In this document: piece by piece, positions 35,127-44,529 of the stretch
How positions within the stretch are numbered: the first letter of the stretch is position 1
Layout: each line of letters starts with the position of its first letter
Assembly: GCF_030463535.1 (NCBI RefSeq)
Contig: NC_132881.1
Location: 11,144,526-11,208,525, forward strand
DNA length: 64,000 bases
Origin: Salminus brasiliensis
Lineage: Eukaryota; Chordata; Actinopteri; Characiformes; Bryconidae
Direction: 5' to 3'
Position numbers and translations under genes: made by a program
Notes under the pieces: model-generated
What the model was told of the DNA's origin: nothing
Seen by the model: the letters and a program-made list of their open reading frames with translations, nothing else
Database searches by the model: none

Positions 35127-36285
35127 CACTGATCAAAATTAGAGAACACTCTCAGACACCTGCAAATTGTTGGTGTTAATCTGGCACGTGGTGCTAATTT
35201 CCTTAATTATCTGACAAACCCTATTTAACTGGCAGCATAACTTTCCTGTTTTCACTGACTTTGCAAAATGGAAAGCCGTTCCAAAGTGACTGAAACCCTC
35301 CGTCAGCAGGTTGTCAAGATGAAGGCCAAAAGGGTGACCCTATCAGCCATAGCAAGAGAAGTTGGTCGTTCCAAGTCTGTGATTTCTAGAATACTGCATC
35401 TTTACAACACCACAAACTCATTCAAGTCCCCCAAGAAGGCTGGTCGTCCACGAAAGACAAATGCAAGAGAGGACAGGATAATGCGGAGAAGTGATGAAAG
35501 CAAGTTTCATTTATTTGGGTCTGATAGGAAACCGTCGACAAGCTGGGGAAAGACTGAACCCAAAGTGTGTAAAGAAGTCAGTAAAAGGTGGAGGAGGAAA
35601 TGTCATGGGTTGGGGAATGTTTTCAGCAGCAGGAGTTGGGCCTCTCATACAGCAGAGTGAATGCAAGTGTGTATCAGAACCTTCTTCAACAACACGTGGT
35701 TCCTTCCTTGCATTTGTCACTCAGTCAGCCAGCAATTTTCATGCATGACAATGCCCCCTGTCACACAGCAAAACGGGTAAAGCAGTTCCTTGAAACTGAA
35801 AACATTGAAACAATGAAATGACCAGCTCAGAATCCTGATCTAAACCCAATAGAAAACATCTGGAAAATCCTTGGTGATAAAGTTATGGCCAAGAAACCAA
35901 ACTGTGGAAGAAACTGCAAGAAGAGTGGACCAAAATCACACCAGAGCAGTGTGAGAGACTAGTGATGTCCTGTGGCCGCAGATGTGCTGAAGTCATTCAA
36001 AGCACATGCCTGTACACTTCCTACTGACTGATGACTGTTGTAACCTTCAGAAAATGTAGTTGTAATCTTTCTCTGTGCTACAGTCATTGCTGTTCTCTAA
36101 TTTTGATTATTGTGTTTTTTGTGAAATAAAGATTTGTTGTTGAATACTTTGGTTATTTTGTTAAACACTGTTTTGTTAAACACTCACAAGGATTTGAAAT
36201 CCTTCAAATGTTGACCAATGAAGATTGCATTATTTCTGCAAAAATCAAGTGTTCATACATTGTTCTCTAATTTTGATTTCCAGTG
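35127..36285 (+). mobile_element. Tc1/mariner-family transposon, degraded
   Basis: Terminal inverted repeats share ATCAAAATTAGAGAACA (left start CACTGATCAAAATTAG; right end reads CACTGGAAATCAAAATTAG on the minus strand). A TA follows the right end; the left flank no longer shows TA. Length is about 1.16 kb against about 1.3-1.6 kb for intact fish Tc1 elements. It contains a broken transposase. Confidence 0.9.
35268..36026 (+). pseudogene. Tc1-like transposase pseudogene
   Basis: The ATG at 35268 begins a helix-turn-helix DNA-binding domain (MESRSKVTETLRQQVVKMKA; then SAIAREVGRSKSVISRIL) and a GRPRKT hook. An internal deletion near 35480 joins the DNA-binding part to the catalytic domain, dropping the linker and the region before the first Asp. 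Remnants of the catalytic triad remain in three frames: DESKF, HDNAPCHTAK near 35748, and NPDLNPIENIW near 35840. Frameshifts and a stop at 35819 prevent a functional enzyme. Transposase cuts and pastes the element at TA sites. Confidence 0.9.
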
Positions 36286-37340
36286 TACAGCTTTAAACAT
36301 GCCTGTTGAAGCCCCGCCTTCTCACCGACACGATTAGTCTACATGTACAGGGGTCTACAGCAACCATTGGTCAAACTGCTTCTCACCACAGTAGATTGGC
36401 CACAGCCTAAAACACAAATGTAAATAAACACAAATGAGCTCGTCTGTATCTGAGTTTTTTATTTTATTTAGGAATTTGTTTATATATTTTACATTGACAT
36501 GAATCTGAAACACTTAAGTAAAGAGTGGTAAAAGTAAAACTTTGTTTTTAATTATTTTACTTGACACTCAAGTTGGACTGAAAGGAGATGATTTGGCCCT
36601 GTAAGCAGAGTAAGGCTATTTATTAATTTTGTTAAATGAGTAAATGTACGTGCTTTAATGTTCATAAACAAACTTGCTTGAGATATTAAACATTACATAT
36701 TAATGTCCTTCTCTTACTAAAATGACACTCAGTGGAGTAATAGTCATACTGTTCAGTAATGACAAACACTTCAATTAAAATAAAACCTTTATTCATTTTT
36801 AAGCTTCTCAGGCTGCAGCAGATTAGGGCTATTTTTACAATCGAATAATCTGACAATTATTGTAATAAATAACTGATTTAGCTTGAGGTAGTTTAAGGTA
36901 TTTGCTAAGTAACAATTAAGTTCATAAAAAATTTATAACTTAGACAGAAATTCACTGTGTTAATGAATTACGCTGCTAATATAAAAGTTATATAATATAA
37001 AAGATTAATAAAACTCCAATACCTTTTCTCTTTTAAATTTTAAACCCAAGGATTAGTAATGTAGCAGCAATAAAATATAACAAAAATAGATCAGTTTTCC
37101 CTTAATCAGTTTTCATATACATTTTTGGATGAACAACAAAATAAAAGTGGAAGTGGGAATTAATGTAAGACAGTAATTTTCTCAGTCAAAAAGTATTTTA
37201 TGTTGCAGATTCGTTTGTATTAGTCACTTTTATTTTGTGGGGTCTGGCCAGAGCCACAAAGTAGTCGAGAGACTTTAGCTCGTTACCGGAGAGCGGGACT
37301 TAATCTGTAAGCAGCAACCTGATTGGTTGTTTTTGTTGAA
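36286..37340. other. Intergenic, AT-rich
   Basis: No gene, RNA or clear mobile element recognised on either strand. Confidence 0.6.
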
Positions 37341-37342
37341 GG

Positions 37343-37405
37343 GCGGGACATAAAGTAGCTGAAAGCATTGTTTAGAAGGGGTGTCCACAAATATTTGGAC
37401 TTAGA
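37343..37405. repeat. MITE end fragment (GGACACC family)
   Basis: AGTAGCTGAAAGCATTG and GTGTCCACAAATATTTGG match the right end of the element at 40508-41014 and the copy ending at 47755. Only the end is present, directly next to the terminal exon of gene-family copy B. Confidence 0.6.
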
Positions 37406-37411
37406 CACTGC

Positions 37412-37543
37412 TTAATTTACCAGCCTAGGACTGGAGGACTGGAGAGTGATCCATATTGAGGACATGGAACAGCAGGGAGGCTCTCCACCAATGAAGCTCG
37501 TCTCTGGGACTGAATCAGGAGCAGTGGGTGTTCTGAAGGCAGT
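37412..37543 (-). pseudogene. Gene-family copy B: last exon
   Basis: Minus strand, after the conserved acceptor CTTGATTCAG. In the family phase it starts TAFRTPTAPDSVPETS and stays open to TAA at 37412-37414, but it lacks the conserved second half of the exon. Copy B has its middle exon split by a hAT element, so it is most likely a pseudogene. Confidence 0.6.
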
Positions 37544-37751
37544 CTGAATCAAGAAGCACAACAAGAAAATTCAGAACCTAATTTCTGAACATCTTCAGTT
37601 GAGTCATGTATGATTGTTCCTGATCTGTTTCTTCAACTAGTTGTTTTTGGACCTAAATCTACATCTACAGAGGAGCTTCCATCTACTACCTCTGCTCTGA
37701 AGGAGGAGTATATTAAATGAGGGAGGATCATAGATGAAGGGTTTCTAGGTT

Positions 37752-37798
37752 GAGCTGGTGTGTGGTTTACCTGCTGAGGAGTACTGATAGATGTGGAG
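37752..37798 (-). pseudogene. Gene-family copy B: 3' end of the middle exon
   Basis: Minus-strand sequence encoding CISTSISTPQQ up to a donor (CAGCAG|GTAAAC), matching the end of the middle exon at 42646-42840. The rest of the exon lies beyond the hAT insertion at 38634-38715. Confidence 0.6.
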
Positions 37799-37806
37799 AT
37801 GCAGAC
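37799..37806. repeat. hAT target site duplication, left
   Basis: ATGCAGAC, identical to 38626-38633. Confidence 0.85.
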
Positions 37807-38625
37807 TAGGGCTGCAACTAACAATTATTTTAATAATCAATTAATCTGTCGAAAAAAAATACATTTCCATGTCTTTATTTAAAAATAGAACATTGAATAA
37901 CAGAGCAAATAAGTGTGTACAATAATTCAATAATAATAGATTACATTATTAAATAAATTAAATAAATTAAAAATAAAATAAATGAAATAATAAAGAAAAA
38001 TAAGTGCATTGCTGATGCAAACACTGCACTGTATTGGAGTGAGGAGTGAGACAGGATGAATTGCCTTTAGTTTGTATGTTTTTTTTTTTTTTAACTTTTA
38101 TAAAGCACATTTAAACACTGCTTAAGCGAATTACACAGATAATAAACGTAACACACACACACACTTACACACTCTATCATTGTCATTGTCCAGTTAAGCA
38201 AAAAACAGCATGTGCTGTGTTACACCGGTTCACATAGTGTGAGTGCACCGTTATGTTTCCTCACTTCAAAACAGAACTAACTGGGGTTATTGCAGTGACT
38301 GTGCTCCCACATTGGTGAGGATTTAAGCTGAACTTCTGTTCTGCGTCATTCATGTTTAATTTTTTGGAATATTTTTACTTCTTGATGTTAAATTTATTTT
38401 AAAGATTACGCCTCCGCTCTGACTCGCTTCGCTCATCTCCCTCTTATTTATAAATTTTTTCCAGAGTAGACAAAGCGCCACAGGTAACGTAAGCGGAGAT
38501 GAGCTGATATGACAAGGCGAGTAACACATACATCGTGCGACACAACAAATCCATAATGAAATTCGTTGCCAACACTTTTAATAATCGATTATTATCAATT
38601 TTATAGATTCAGTGTAGCAGCTCTA
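37807..38625. mobile_element. Non-autonomous hAT-type element
   Basis: An 819-bp AT-rich element with imperfect terminal inverted repeats: the left end reads TAGGGCTGCAACTA and the right end reads TAGAGCTGCTACAC on the minus strand. It is flanked by a perfect 8-bp duplication, ATGCAGAC (37799-37806 and 38626-38633), as expected for hAT insertion. No transposase frame. It sits in the coding exon of gene-family copy B. Confidence 0.85.
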
Positions 38626-38633
38626 ATGCAGAC
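38626..38633. repeat. hAT target site duplication, right
   Basis: ATGCAGAC, identical to 37799-37806. Confidence 0.85.
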
Positions 38634-38715
38634 ATTTCCTCCAAGTCAGCCGTTTTGTAGATACTAGTGTCCTTCTGAAGCCGTACTGGTCTGCAGAGGA
38701 ATGATTCCTTGAATT
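38634..38715 (-). pseudogene. Gene-family copy B: 5' part of the middle exon
   Basis: Minus strand after GTTTCAG. It encodes NSRNHSSADQYGFRRTLVST, clearly related to the middle exon of copy A (RNRSSAGQYGLRRKLVST). It is shorter than in copy A. Removing the hAT insertion would not restore the reading frame into the exon end, so the copy was probably already damaged. Confidence 0.6.
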
Positions 38716-39149
38716 CTGAAACTAAAATACGAATGTTTAATTATTATTATTAATTATTTTGCACAGTTTAAAATATTACTATTTTTTACATATAAATGTA
38801 CCATTTCTGTACAAGATGTTAAGGTTGTATAGAGGCCAAACCTTAATCCACTGCATTCAACCGATACTCACTTCGTAATCAAAGCTAAACGAGTCTGCTT
38901 TCACTAAAGCTTCCTCTTCTTTTAAGCATATCATGAGTTTTAACTCTTTAAACAGTTTAAGAACTAGAGCTCAAGCTGTACGCACCTCTCCTCTGCCGTG
39001 CCGCAGAAGACTGGTGTTCTGCCGATTTCTACCCATCCAAATGTGACCTGTGCAAGCGCGGACCCACAACCCACCAACAAATGCTTTCATGTGTTTTTTT
39101 TTTTATGATAAATCTGTTTTTCTCACGTGCAAAATACAATCTCAGCAGA
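38716..39149. other. Upstream remnants of gene-family copy B
   Basis: Includes a copy of the small ATG-bearing exon around 38790-38815 (minus-strand CAGAAATGGTACATTTAT) without the matching donor. Sequence at 39080-39135 is paralogous to 44800-44870. No intact gene. Confidence 0.45.
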
Positions 39150-39735
39150 CATGTAGAAAGTACTAGAGACCCAGACTTGAGTAAAAGTACAAGTGCTCTA
39201 TCAAAAAAGTGACTTGAGTAGAAGTAGAAGTGTCTTTAAGCTCCAGACTTAAGTGGAAGTACTTAAGTATTGCATGTAGTTACTTAAGTACTGAAAGTAA
39301 AAGTACAGTATTGTGTTCTGTAGTTCTTACAGAAAGCAGTCAAAAGTTTGAGTATCAGTGTTTCTATTATTTCAAATGCTCAGACTTAAGTACTGTCACA
39401 GTTCCTCTGGCTGTAGTAGAAGGACAGAACTGTAGAAGACGGAGTTCATGAACATGAACCATTCGGCCACATACGAGTATTTGAAGGTGGGGAAGGTGGT
39501 GTTTCTTCTAGTGGTTCTTCCATCTCGGAATAAACTACAGAGCTCTAGCGTTAGTGTCCTCACTGCAGCTGCAGCACATAAACATCTAACGGAGTAAAAG
39601 TATTAAACTCATCCAAAATATGTAGTGAAGTAAAAGTGGAAGTAGGAGATAAAATAATCCTCCAGTAGATACAGATACAGTATTTTAGTACTTAAGTACA
39701 GTACTGAAGTAGTTCTACTTCATTACTATATATCT
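39150..39735. repeat. Dispersed fish repeat rich in AAGTACTTGAGT-like motifs
   Basis: Both ends are dominated by ACTTGAGTAAAAGTAC / ACTTAAGTA words in opposite orientations, typical of a widespread non-autonomous DNA transposon of teleosts. Exact termini and target duplication could not be fixed. The open segment inside shows no family features. Confidence 0.5.
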
Positions 39736-40507
39736 CTGAATCTGAGGATTTACTTGGGTGTTAATATATATAAATATATAAAAATGATTTCTTATTACCA
39801 TTATTAGCTTATATTTACACTGACATGGTGATTTACACTCTCCTGCTGGGAGCGTTCTCTCATATAATGATTTTAGTCTATCATCATTTCCTACTTACTG
39901 GTGTATTTAGGCAGCTTTATCTGTAAATATACACTATGGTAACATTGACAGAAAACGTGATCCATGCACAAACCGTTCCTGGTTAGTGCGAGAAACATGA
40001 GTGATGACATCAACTAATTTTTTTTATTTAACTAAATTTAAAGCTAATCTTAGTTGTTGCACCCAGACCTTGCAGAATAGTGTAAAATAGTGTGTATTTA
40101 TGTGTATAGATTCTGGATTTGAATTTGTGTATCATATACTATATAATAAAAGTCACTTGACTTGATTTAGGTAAGCAGCCACTGAATCTGGATCATGATA
40201 ATATTGTTAATGGTGATAATTCTGCAGATGATGCAGATCATTTGTCAGCCTGATAATGTCTCTGTCTGTCTGTCTGTCAGTCAGTACACACAGTGGCGGG
40301 GAAGGTGCAGGGACCCTGTCAACAGATCAGTGAAATGTGAGTACACACACACACAGACTAGCTTTCATCGAGCGAACCATCATCACCATCTCAGTGTATG
40401 TTCAACAGGGTAAAGTTAGTTAAAGGTTTTGGATTGGAATTAGGTTTATGAGTAGTGTTATGCTTTATTTTATAGGTGTTTGAGGTGTAGGATAAGTGAG
40501 ACTCATG
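39736..40507. other. Intergenic; paralogous to 45000-46870
   Basis: Segments such as CTGCTGGGAGCGTTCTCT (about 39845), GATCCATGCACAAACCGT (about 39960) and AATAGTGTAAAATAGTGT (about 40077) recur near 45008, 46300 and 46705. This shows the region is part of a duplicated module. Short TCTG runs lie at 40258-40280. No gene seen. Confidence 0.5.
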
Positions 40508-41014
40508 CACTACATGGACAGATGTATTGGGACACCTGCTCATTCATTCTTGATGCTGTTTTATTGGATTGACTGTCTCTAGTGTCTAGGGAAGGCTGGA
40601 GACAGCTTACTAGATTTTGGAGCATTGCTGTGAGGATTTGATTGCATTCAGCAAGAAGAGCATTGGTAAGGTCAGGATGTTAAATAATCACCACCCCAAC
40701 TTATTCCAAAAATATTGGATGAAACACCATTAATCACTCCAGAGAATGTGTTTGAGCTGTGGCGCAGTGGAACATTCCACAGTTCCACTGTGCCACAGCT
40801 CAATACTGGGGGGCTTTATACCCCTCTGCCCCATGACTGGCATTAGGCAGCATGGTGCCAATAGATGAATGCTCCAGAGAGTCCTATTCTGTTGGCACTA
40901 CTTCTCTACAAAGACTAAAGTGTGTGCATTTGCATATATGTGCAATGGGTGCAATTTAAAGTAGCTGAATGCATTTATTAGAAGGGGTGTCCACAAACAT
41001 TTGGGCATATAGTG
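40508..41014. mobile_element. MITE of about 0.5 kb (GGACACC family)
   Basis: Begins CACTACATGGACAGATGT and ends with sequence that reads CACTATATGCCCAAATGT on the minus strand, so the termini form an imperfect inverted repeat; both then have GGACACC. No coding capacity. Related, internally deleted copies occur at 41825-42035 and 47465-47755, and an end fragment at 37343. Superfamily not certain. Confidence 0.65.
40752..40803. repeat. Perfect-looking hairpin inside the MITE
   Basis: Arms 40752-40773 (TTGAGCTGTGGCGCAGTGGA onward) and 40782-40803 are inverted repeats of 22 bp with one mismatch, separated by an 8-base loop. The related copy near 47610 has only one arm, so the arm duplication is private to this copy. 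Confidence 0.8.
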
Positions 41015-41039
41015 TGGGTTAAGTGGAAGGGTTTGCAAG

Positions 41040-41304
41040 TAGTTTTAGACAACCCAAATTTTACAAATATTTTTACAGTAAAATGTTACAATATCTGCAG
41101 TTTATTGAACAATTCTTCATGCAGCTCATGATTAAACATGAGAGAAAAAGTACATTTATTTACAAGAGAAGTGATCATTAAAGTGCAGTGGTTGAATGCA
41201 GCACCACAGTCTTCACCTCTTCTTCTTGTCCTGCTCAGGCATCCACTTGCGTGTTCCAGAGGGTGACCTGAAGACCTAAGTGATGCGGACCTAAATTTCC
41301 ACAC
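41040..41304 (-). other. 3' untranslated region of gene-family copy A
   Basis: Minus-strand region after the copy A stop. It still shows the family's C-terminal signature in other frames (VFRSPSGTRKWMPEQDKKKR near 41250-41215). A sister of this stretch lies at 42350-42540. Poly(A)-signal-like TAAA words are present but none is decisive. Confidence 0.5.
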
Positions 41305-41496
41305 TTAATTAGTGTTGGACAGCGGACCTCCTCTTACAGACACTGCTAGATTTTTTTGGCCCAGCTGCAGACTGTAGGACTGGAGATGTCCTACCACATT
41401 CTGGTAGTCCCTCACACTGAGGTCATGGACCAGCCCGTCCGGGGGGCAGCCCGTCTCTGTGACTGAATCAGGAGCAGTAGGTGGTCGGCAGGCAGT
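41305..41496 (-). CDS. Gene-family copy A: last coding exon
   Basis: Minus strand, acceptor CTTGATTCAG at the 5' side, phase 0, 63 codons then TAA (41307-41305). It contains PPTAPDSV, shared by all family copies, and GHLQSYSLQLGQKN, matching GHLHPYSLQLRR of the exon at 30524. It joins in frame to the middle exon at 42646-42840. The predicted protein is small (135 residues in total), without signal peptide, membrane segment or any domain I recognise. Most other copies have a longer, basic C-terminus; here the stop comes before it, so the protein may be truncated. Confidence 0.5.
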   Translation of the reverse strand, partial: TACRPPTAPDSVTETGCPPDGLVHDLSVRDYQNVVGHLQSYSLQLGQKNLAVSVRGGPLSNTN

Positions 41497-41599
41497 CTGA
41501 ATCAAGAAGCACAACAAGAAGATTCAGAACCTGATTTTTGAACATCTTCAGTTGAGTCATGTATGATTTTTCCTGATCTGTTTCTTAAACTGGTTGCTT

Positions 41600-41810
41600 T
41601 TGGAAGTAAATCTACATCTACCTCTGAAGGAAGAGTCTGTTCATGAGGTCAGTATGGTTCAGCCTGGAGCTCAGCACCTGTATTGGAAACTAGGTACAAC
41701 AGCACAACCTAGAAACCCTTCATCAATTCTTCTTGATTTAATAGACTCCTCCTTCAGAGCAGAGGTAGTAAAGCTCCTCTGTAGATGTAGATTTAGGTCC
41801 TAAAACAACC
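41600..41810 (+). repeat. Local inversion of gene-family sequence
   Basis: Around 41600-41630 family sequence runs on the minus strand (AAGTAAATCTACATCTACCT); at 41695-41805 the next part of the same family sequence runs on the plus strand and ends with GTAGATGTAGATTTAGG. The two edges form an inverted repeat. In copies B (37650-37745) and A (42545-42630) this stretch is collinear on the minus strand, so a micro-inversion happened here. Confidence 0.6.
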
Positions 41811-41824
41811 TGTTTTTGTTGGAT

Positions 41825-42035
41825 GTCTTTAGTGTCCAGGGAAAAAAGACTCTCTACTAGATTTTGAAGCATTCAGCCACAAGAGCATTAGTGAGGTCAG
41901 GATGTTGGATGATGAACACCCCACAGTTCCACAGTTTGCACATATGTGTCAAAAGTGTGTGCAACATAAAATAGATGAATGCATTTCTAAGAAGGGGTCT
42001 CCACAAACATTTGGACATAAAGTGTAAGTTAACTG
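41825..42035. mobile_element. MITE copy, internally deleted
   Basis: Shares GTCCAGGGAAAA, AGAGCATTAGTGAGGTCAGG and the right end GTCTCCACAAACATTTGGAC with the element at 40508-41014, but is only about 210 bp. Confidence 0.6.
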
Positions 42036-42050
42036 AAACGCTTGGTTTTA

Positions 42051-42335
42051 GGGGCAGTGGTGTCTCAGCGGTTAGAGCGTCTGGCTATCGATAACAGGGT
42101 TGTGGGTTCAATTCCTGGGCTTGGCAAGCTGCCAATGTTGGGCCCTTGAGCAAGGCCCTTTAACCTCTCTGCTCCCTGGGTCGCTGGAGTTGGCTGCCCA
42201 CCGCTCGGGGTGTGTGTGTACTCCCTGCCCCTAGATCACTAGTGTGTGTGTGTTCACTACCACAGATCGGTTAAATGTGGAGGACACATTTCGCTGTGCA
42301 GTGACAAATACATGCACCTTTACCTTTTTCTTTTT
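42051..42335 (+). mobile_element. tRNA-derived SINE
   Basis: Begins GGGGCAGTGGTGTCTCAGCG with an A-box-like CTCAGCGGTTAGAG and a B-box-like GGGTTCAATTCC about 40 bases on, then the fish SINE body with GGGCCCTTGAGCAAGGCCCT and an end in CATTTCGCTGTGCAGTGA. RNA polymerase III would transcribe an active copy. It lies in the intron between the middle and last exons of copy A. Confidence 0.85.
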
Positions 42336-42349
42336 TGGTAGGTCTGAAA

Positions 42350-42545
42350 GTAGGTTAGTTTTAAACAACTGAAAAGGAGAAATTTGAAAAAGATCTTTTT
42401 ACAATAAAATTTAACAATATCTGCATTTCATTGTACAATTCTTCATGCAGTTCATGATTAAACATCTGTTCTGAGAGAAAAAGTACATTTATTTACAAGA
42501 GAAGTGATCATTAAAGTGCAGTGGTTGAATGTTCTTCACCTCATC
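42350..42545 (-). repeat. Duplicate of the gene-family 3' untranslated region
   Basis: Nearly identical to 41075-41220 (shared AATTCTTCATGCAG, CATGATTAAACAT and TACATTTATTTACAAGAGAA). Its position between the exons of copy A suggests that A was assembled from two adjacent modules, one of which lost its last exon. Confidence 0.65.
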
Positions 42546-42645
42546 TACAGAGGAGCTTTACTACCTCTGATCTGAAGGAGGAGTCTATTAAATGAGGGAG
42601 GATCATGGTTGAAGGGGTTCTAGGTTGTGCTGGTGTGTGATTTAC

Positions 42646-42840
42646 CTGCTGAGGAGTACTGACAGACTTGGAGATGCAGCTGTAAGTGTGGACCAGCCTG
42701 GAGCTCAACACCTGTATTGAGATCTCTGGAGCTTTGGCCTTAGAAAGTCTACTTTTTAGCTGCAAGTACTTCAGCCGTCTAGTAGATACTAGTTTCCTCC
42801 TGAGGCCGTACTGACCTGCAGAGGAACGATTCCTCAAATC
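42646..42840 (-). CDS. Gene-family copy A: middle coding exon
   Basis: Exactly 195 nt (65 codons) between GTTTCAG and the donor CAGCAG|GTAAAT, phase 0 at both ends and fully open. It encodes a strongly basic, probably helical segment with QYGLRRKLVSTRRLKYLQLK and ends STPQQ. The same exon is recognisable but broken at 37752-38715 and 47150-47210. The phase match with the exons on both sides is the best evidence that this copy is a real gene. Confidence 0.55.
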
Positions 42841-42912
42841 CTGAAACTAAAATATGTATATTTAATAATTACACACAGTAACAATAATTAGTCTAATTTA
42901 ATAAAAATACAC

Positions 42913-42935
42913 CTCAGAAGATAAATGTACCATTT
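42913..42935 (-). CDS. Gene-family copy A: small first coding exon
   Basis: A 23-nt exon on the minus strand (acceptor TTCCTACAG, donor GAG|GTGTAT) with ATG at 42933-42931, giving MVHLSSE in phase with the next exon. Copies of this small block exist near 38800 and 47270. Start choice rests on this being the first ATG that reads in frame through the next exon. Confidence 0.45.
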
Positions 42936-42939
42936 CTGT

Positions 42940-43180
42940 AGGAAATAAATCTTGCTGTTGTTAAAACAACCCTTGAGGAGCAGATCTGTGATACTCATCA
43001 CACTGGTTCCTACAACAGCTTGCACTGCTAATGACAGAAAGAACAGAAAAACCAGAGGAAGCTGAAGGTGTGGAAGGCGATGCCAAGGCCCAGCTCATTT
43101 GTGTGACTACTTGATTTCAGATCCCCTGAGGTGGTGTACTGAAGCTAAATTACACACATTCAGTCACTGTCCAATTACTT
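42940..43180 (-). other. Conserved intronic or upstream family sequence
   Basis: Contains GAGGAGCAGATCTGTG...ACTCATCA and a segment ending GGCGATGCCAAGG that recur near 47335-47395. No open frame supported. Confidence 0.4.
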
Positions 43181-43184
43181 GTGA

Positions 43185-43612
43185 CCCTGATTGTATTTAA
43201 ATCAGCCCAACATTTTAAGCTCTAATGTTTATCTAATGTTGGTCTTGTCCATGGTTAGGTTTGGAGTCTGACTGTTTGAGGCTGTGGACAGGTGTCTTTT
43301 ATACAGATAACAAGGTCAAACAGGTGGCATTAATACAGGTAACAGGTGGAGGACAGAATAGCTTCCTAAAGAAGAAGTTACAGGCCTGTGAGAGCCAGAA
43401 ATCTTGCTTGTTTGTGGGTGACCAAATACTTATTTTCCAACATAATTTACAAATAAATTCTTTAAAAATTCTACCATCTGATTTCCTGGATTTGTTTTCC
43501 TCATTGTCCTCCCTTGTCTTTCATAGTTTCACACACCTCTTATTGTTCTAAGTAGGAGAACTTGCACAATCAGTGGCTGACTAAATACTTTTTTTTGTCT
43601 CACTATAAATGA
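43185..43612 (+). mobile_element. Tc1-like transposon, 3' fragment
   Basis: Matches the 3' part of a common fish Tc1 element: GAGGCTGTGGACAGGTGTCT, then AAGTTACAGGCCTGTGAGAG, GACCAAATACTTATTTTCCA, and a terminal repeat ending TGACTAAATACTTTTTTTTG. The transposase-coding part is absent apart from its very end. Confidence 0.65.
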
Positions 43613-43685
43613 TTATTAAATACAACAAATGAAAATCAAAATAAATGAACTAAAATAAAGAATGACGTTCACCTGTTAATGTTAT

Positions 43686-44333
43686 TGTCATGGCGTGTAC
43701 GGCCAGACCTGAAGGGATGAACACTCGCAGAAATGGAAATCGAAGCAAGATACTTTATTAACCAAATACAAAACAATGGGATCCAAAAAGCAAAGTGCAG
43801 CAACATGGGCAAAACCATGAACAGAACCAAAACGCAACAAGTCAGATGGCAAACAAAACAAACCTGGGACTGGGAGGAGCAGGGAGCTAAACGAGAGTGA
43901 AACGAGGGGGAAAACTAAAGGGGTATAAACACAAAGCCACAAACCTCGCTTGGGCAGAGAGGGGAGATACTAAGGACAGAGCCGAGCTCTGTGTACAAAC
44001 AAAGGTAGCGGGGGAACCAGCTGCCAGACCAGAAAGCAAGGCCAGCCTAATCTGAACCTACTGCCTAGAACTTGGTTCACCATGGAACCTGAGCAGGAAG
44101 CGAACGTACCTGGCTTGCCTCCGAGTCGGACAGAGAATCTCTCCTAAACATGGGCCGCAAAACTAGAGCTGACCTGAACACGGCGGTAACGTGTGAGGAA
44201 TCCCAGAGCGTCACAGGGATTCCAGTAGAGTCAATTCACGGCAGTGAACAAAGGGAACTACGCTCCTTTAGTACTCCCAGTCCCAGGTGAAACACATGAA
44301 CAATGAATCAACACAAATGAACAGAAACGAACA
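43686..44333 (-). mobile_element. Probable solo LTR
   Basis: About 650 bp starting TGTCATGGCGTG and ending CGAACA on the plus strand, with a GC content above its surroundings. Minus-strand AATAAAG near 43755 would be its poly(A) signal. No internal retroelement sequence lies next to it, so it looks like a solo LTR of a gypsy-type element. Target duplication not clear. Confidence 0.5.
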
Positions 44334-44424
44334 GGAAGTCCTTATTATTATTACTATTATTATTTAATATCTTTTAATTATAATAATATTATTTTTGAAC
44401 ATCCAGTGAACAGTTTAAACTCAC

Positions 44425-44520
44425 CTGGCATATCGAGAATCTCTACACCCAACTGAATGACGTGTGGAAGAAACGCCATCTAGCGATCATTATATGTCAG
44501 TAACAGCTTCCTTGTATAAA
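44425..44520 (-). other. Gene-family copy A: putative 5' untranslated exon
   Basis: Minus strand, ending at a good donor (GCCAG|GTGAGT). Nearly the same sequence occurs at 32253-32345. A TATA-like TTTATATTTATA lies just upstream (about 44514-44526). It would be spliced over the solo LTR and the Tc1 fragment to the exon at 42935. Confidence 0.4.
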
Positions 44521-44529
44521 TATAAAGTG

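Noticed and set aside
35268-35660. Intact Tc1 transposase
   Set aside because: The DNA-binding half is joined by a deletion to an out-of-frame catalytic half, and the DDE motifs lie in three frames.
42051-42125. tRNA gene
   Set aside because: A and B boxes are present, but no acceptor pairing, and the sequence continues into a SINE body.
43261-43551. Plus-strand 96-codon frame
   Set aside because: It matches the non-coding 3' part of a common Tc1 element.
43688-43942. Minus-strand 84-codon frame
   Set aside because: It lies within the probable solo LTR and has no domain.
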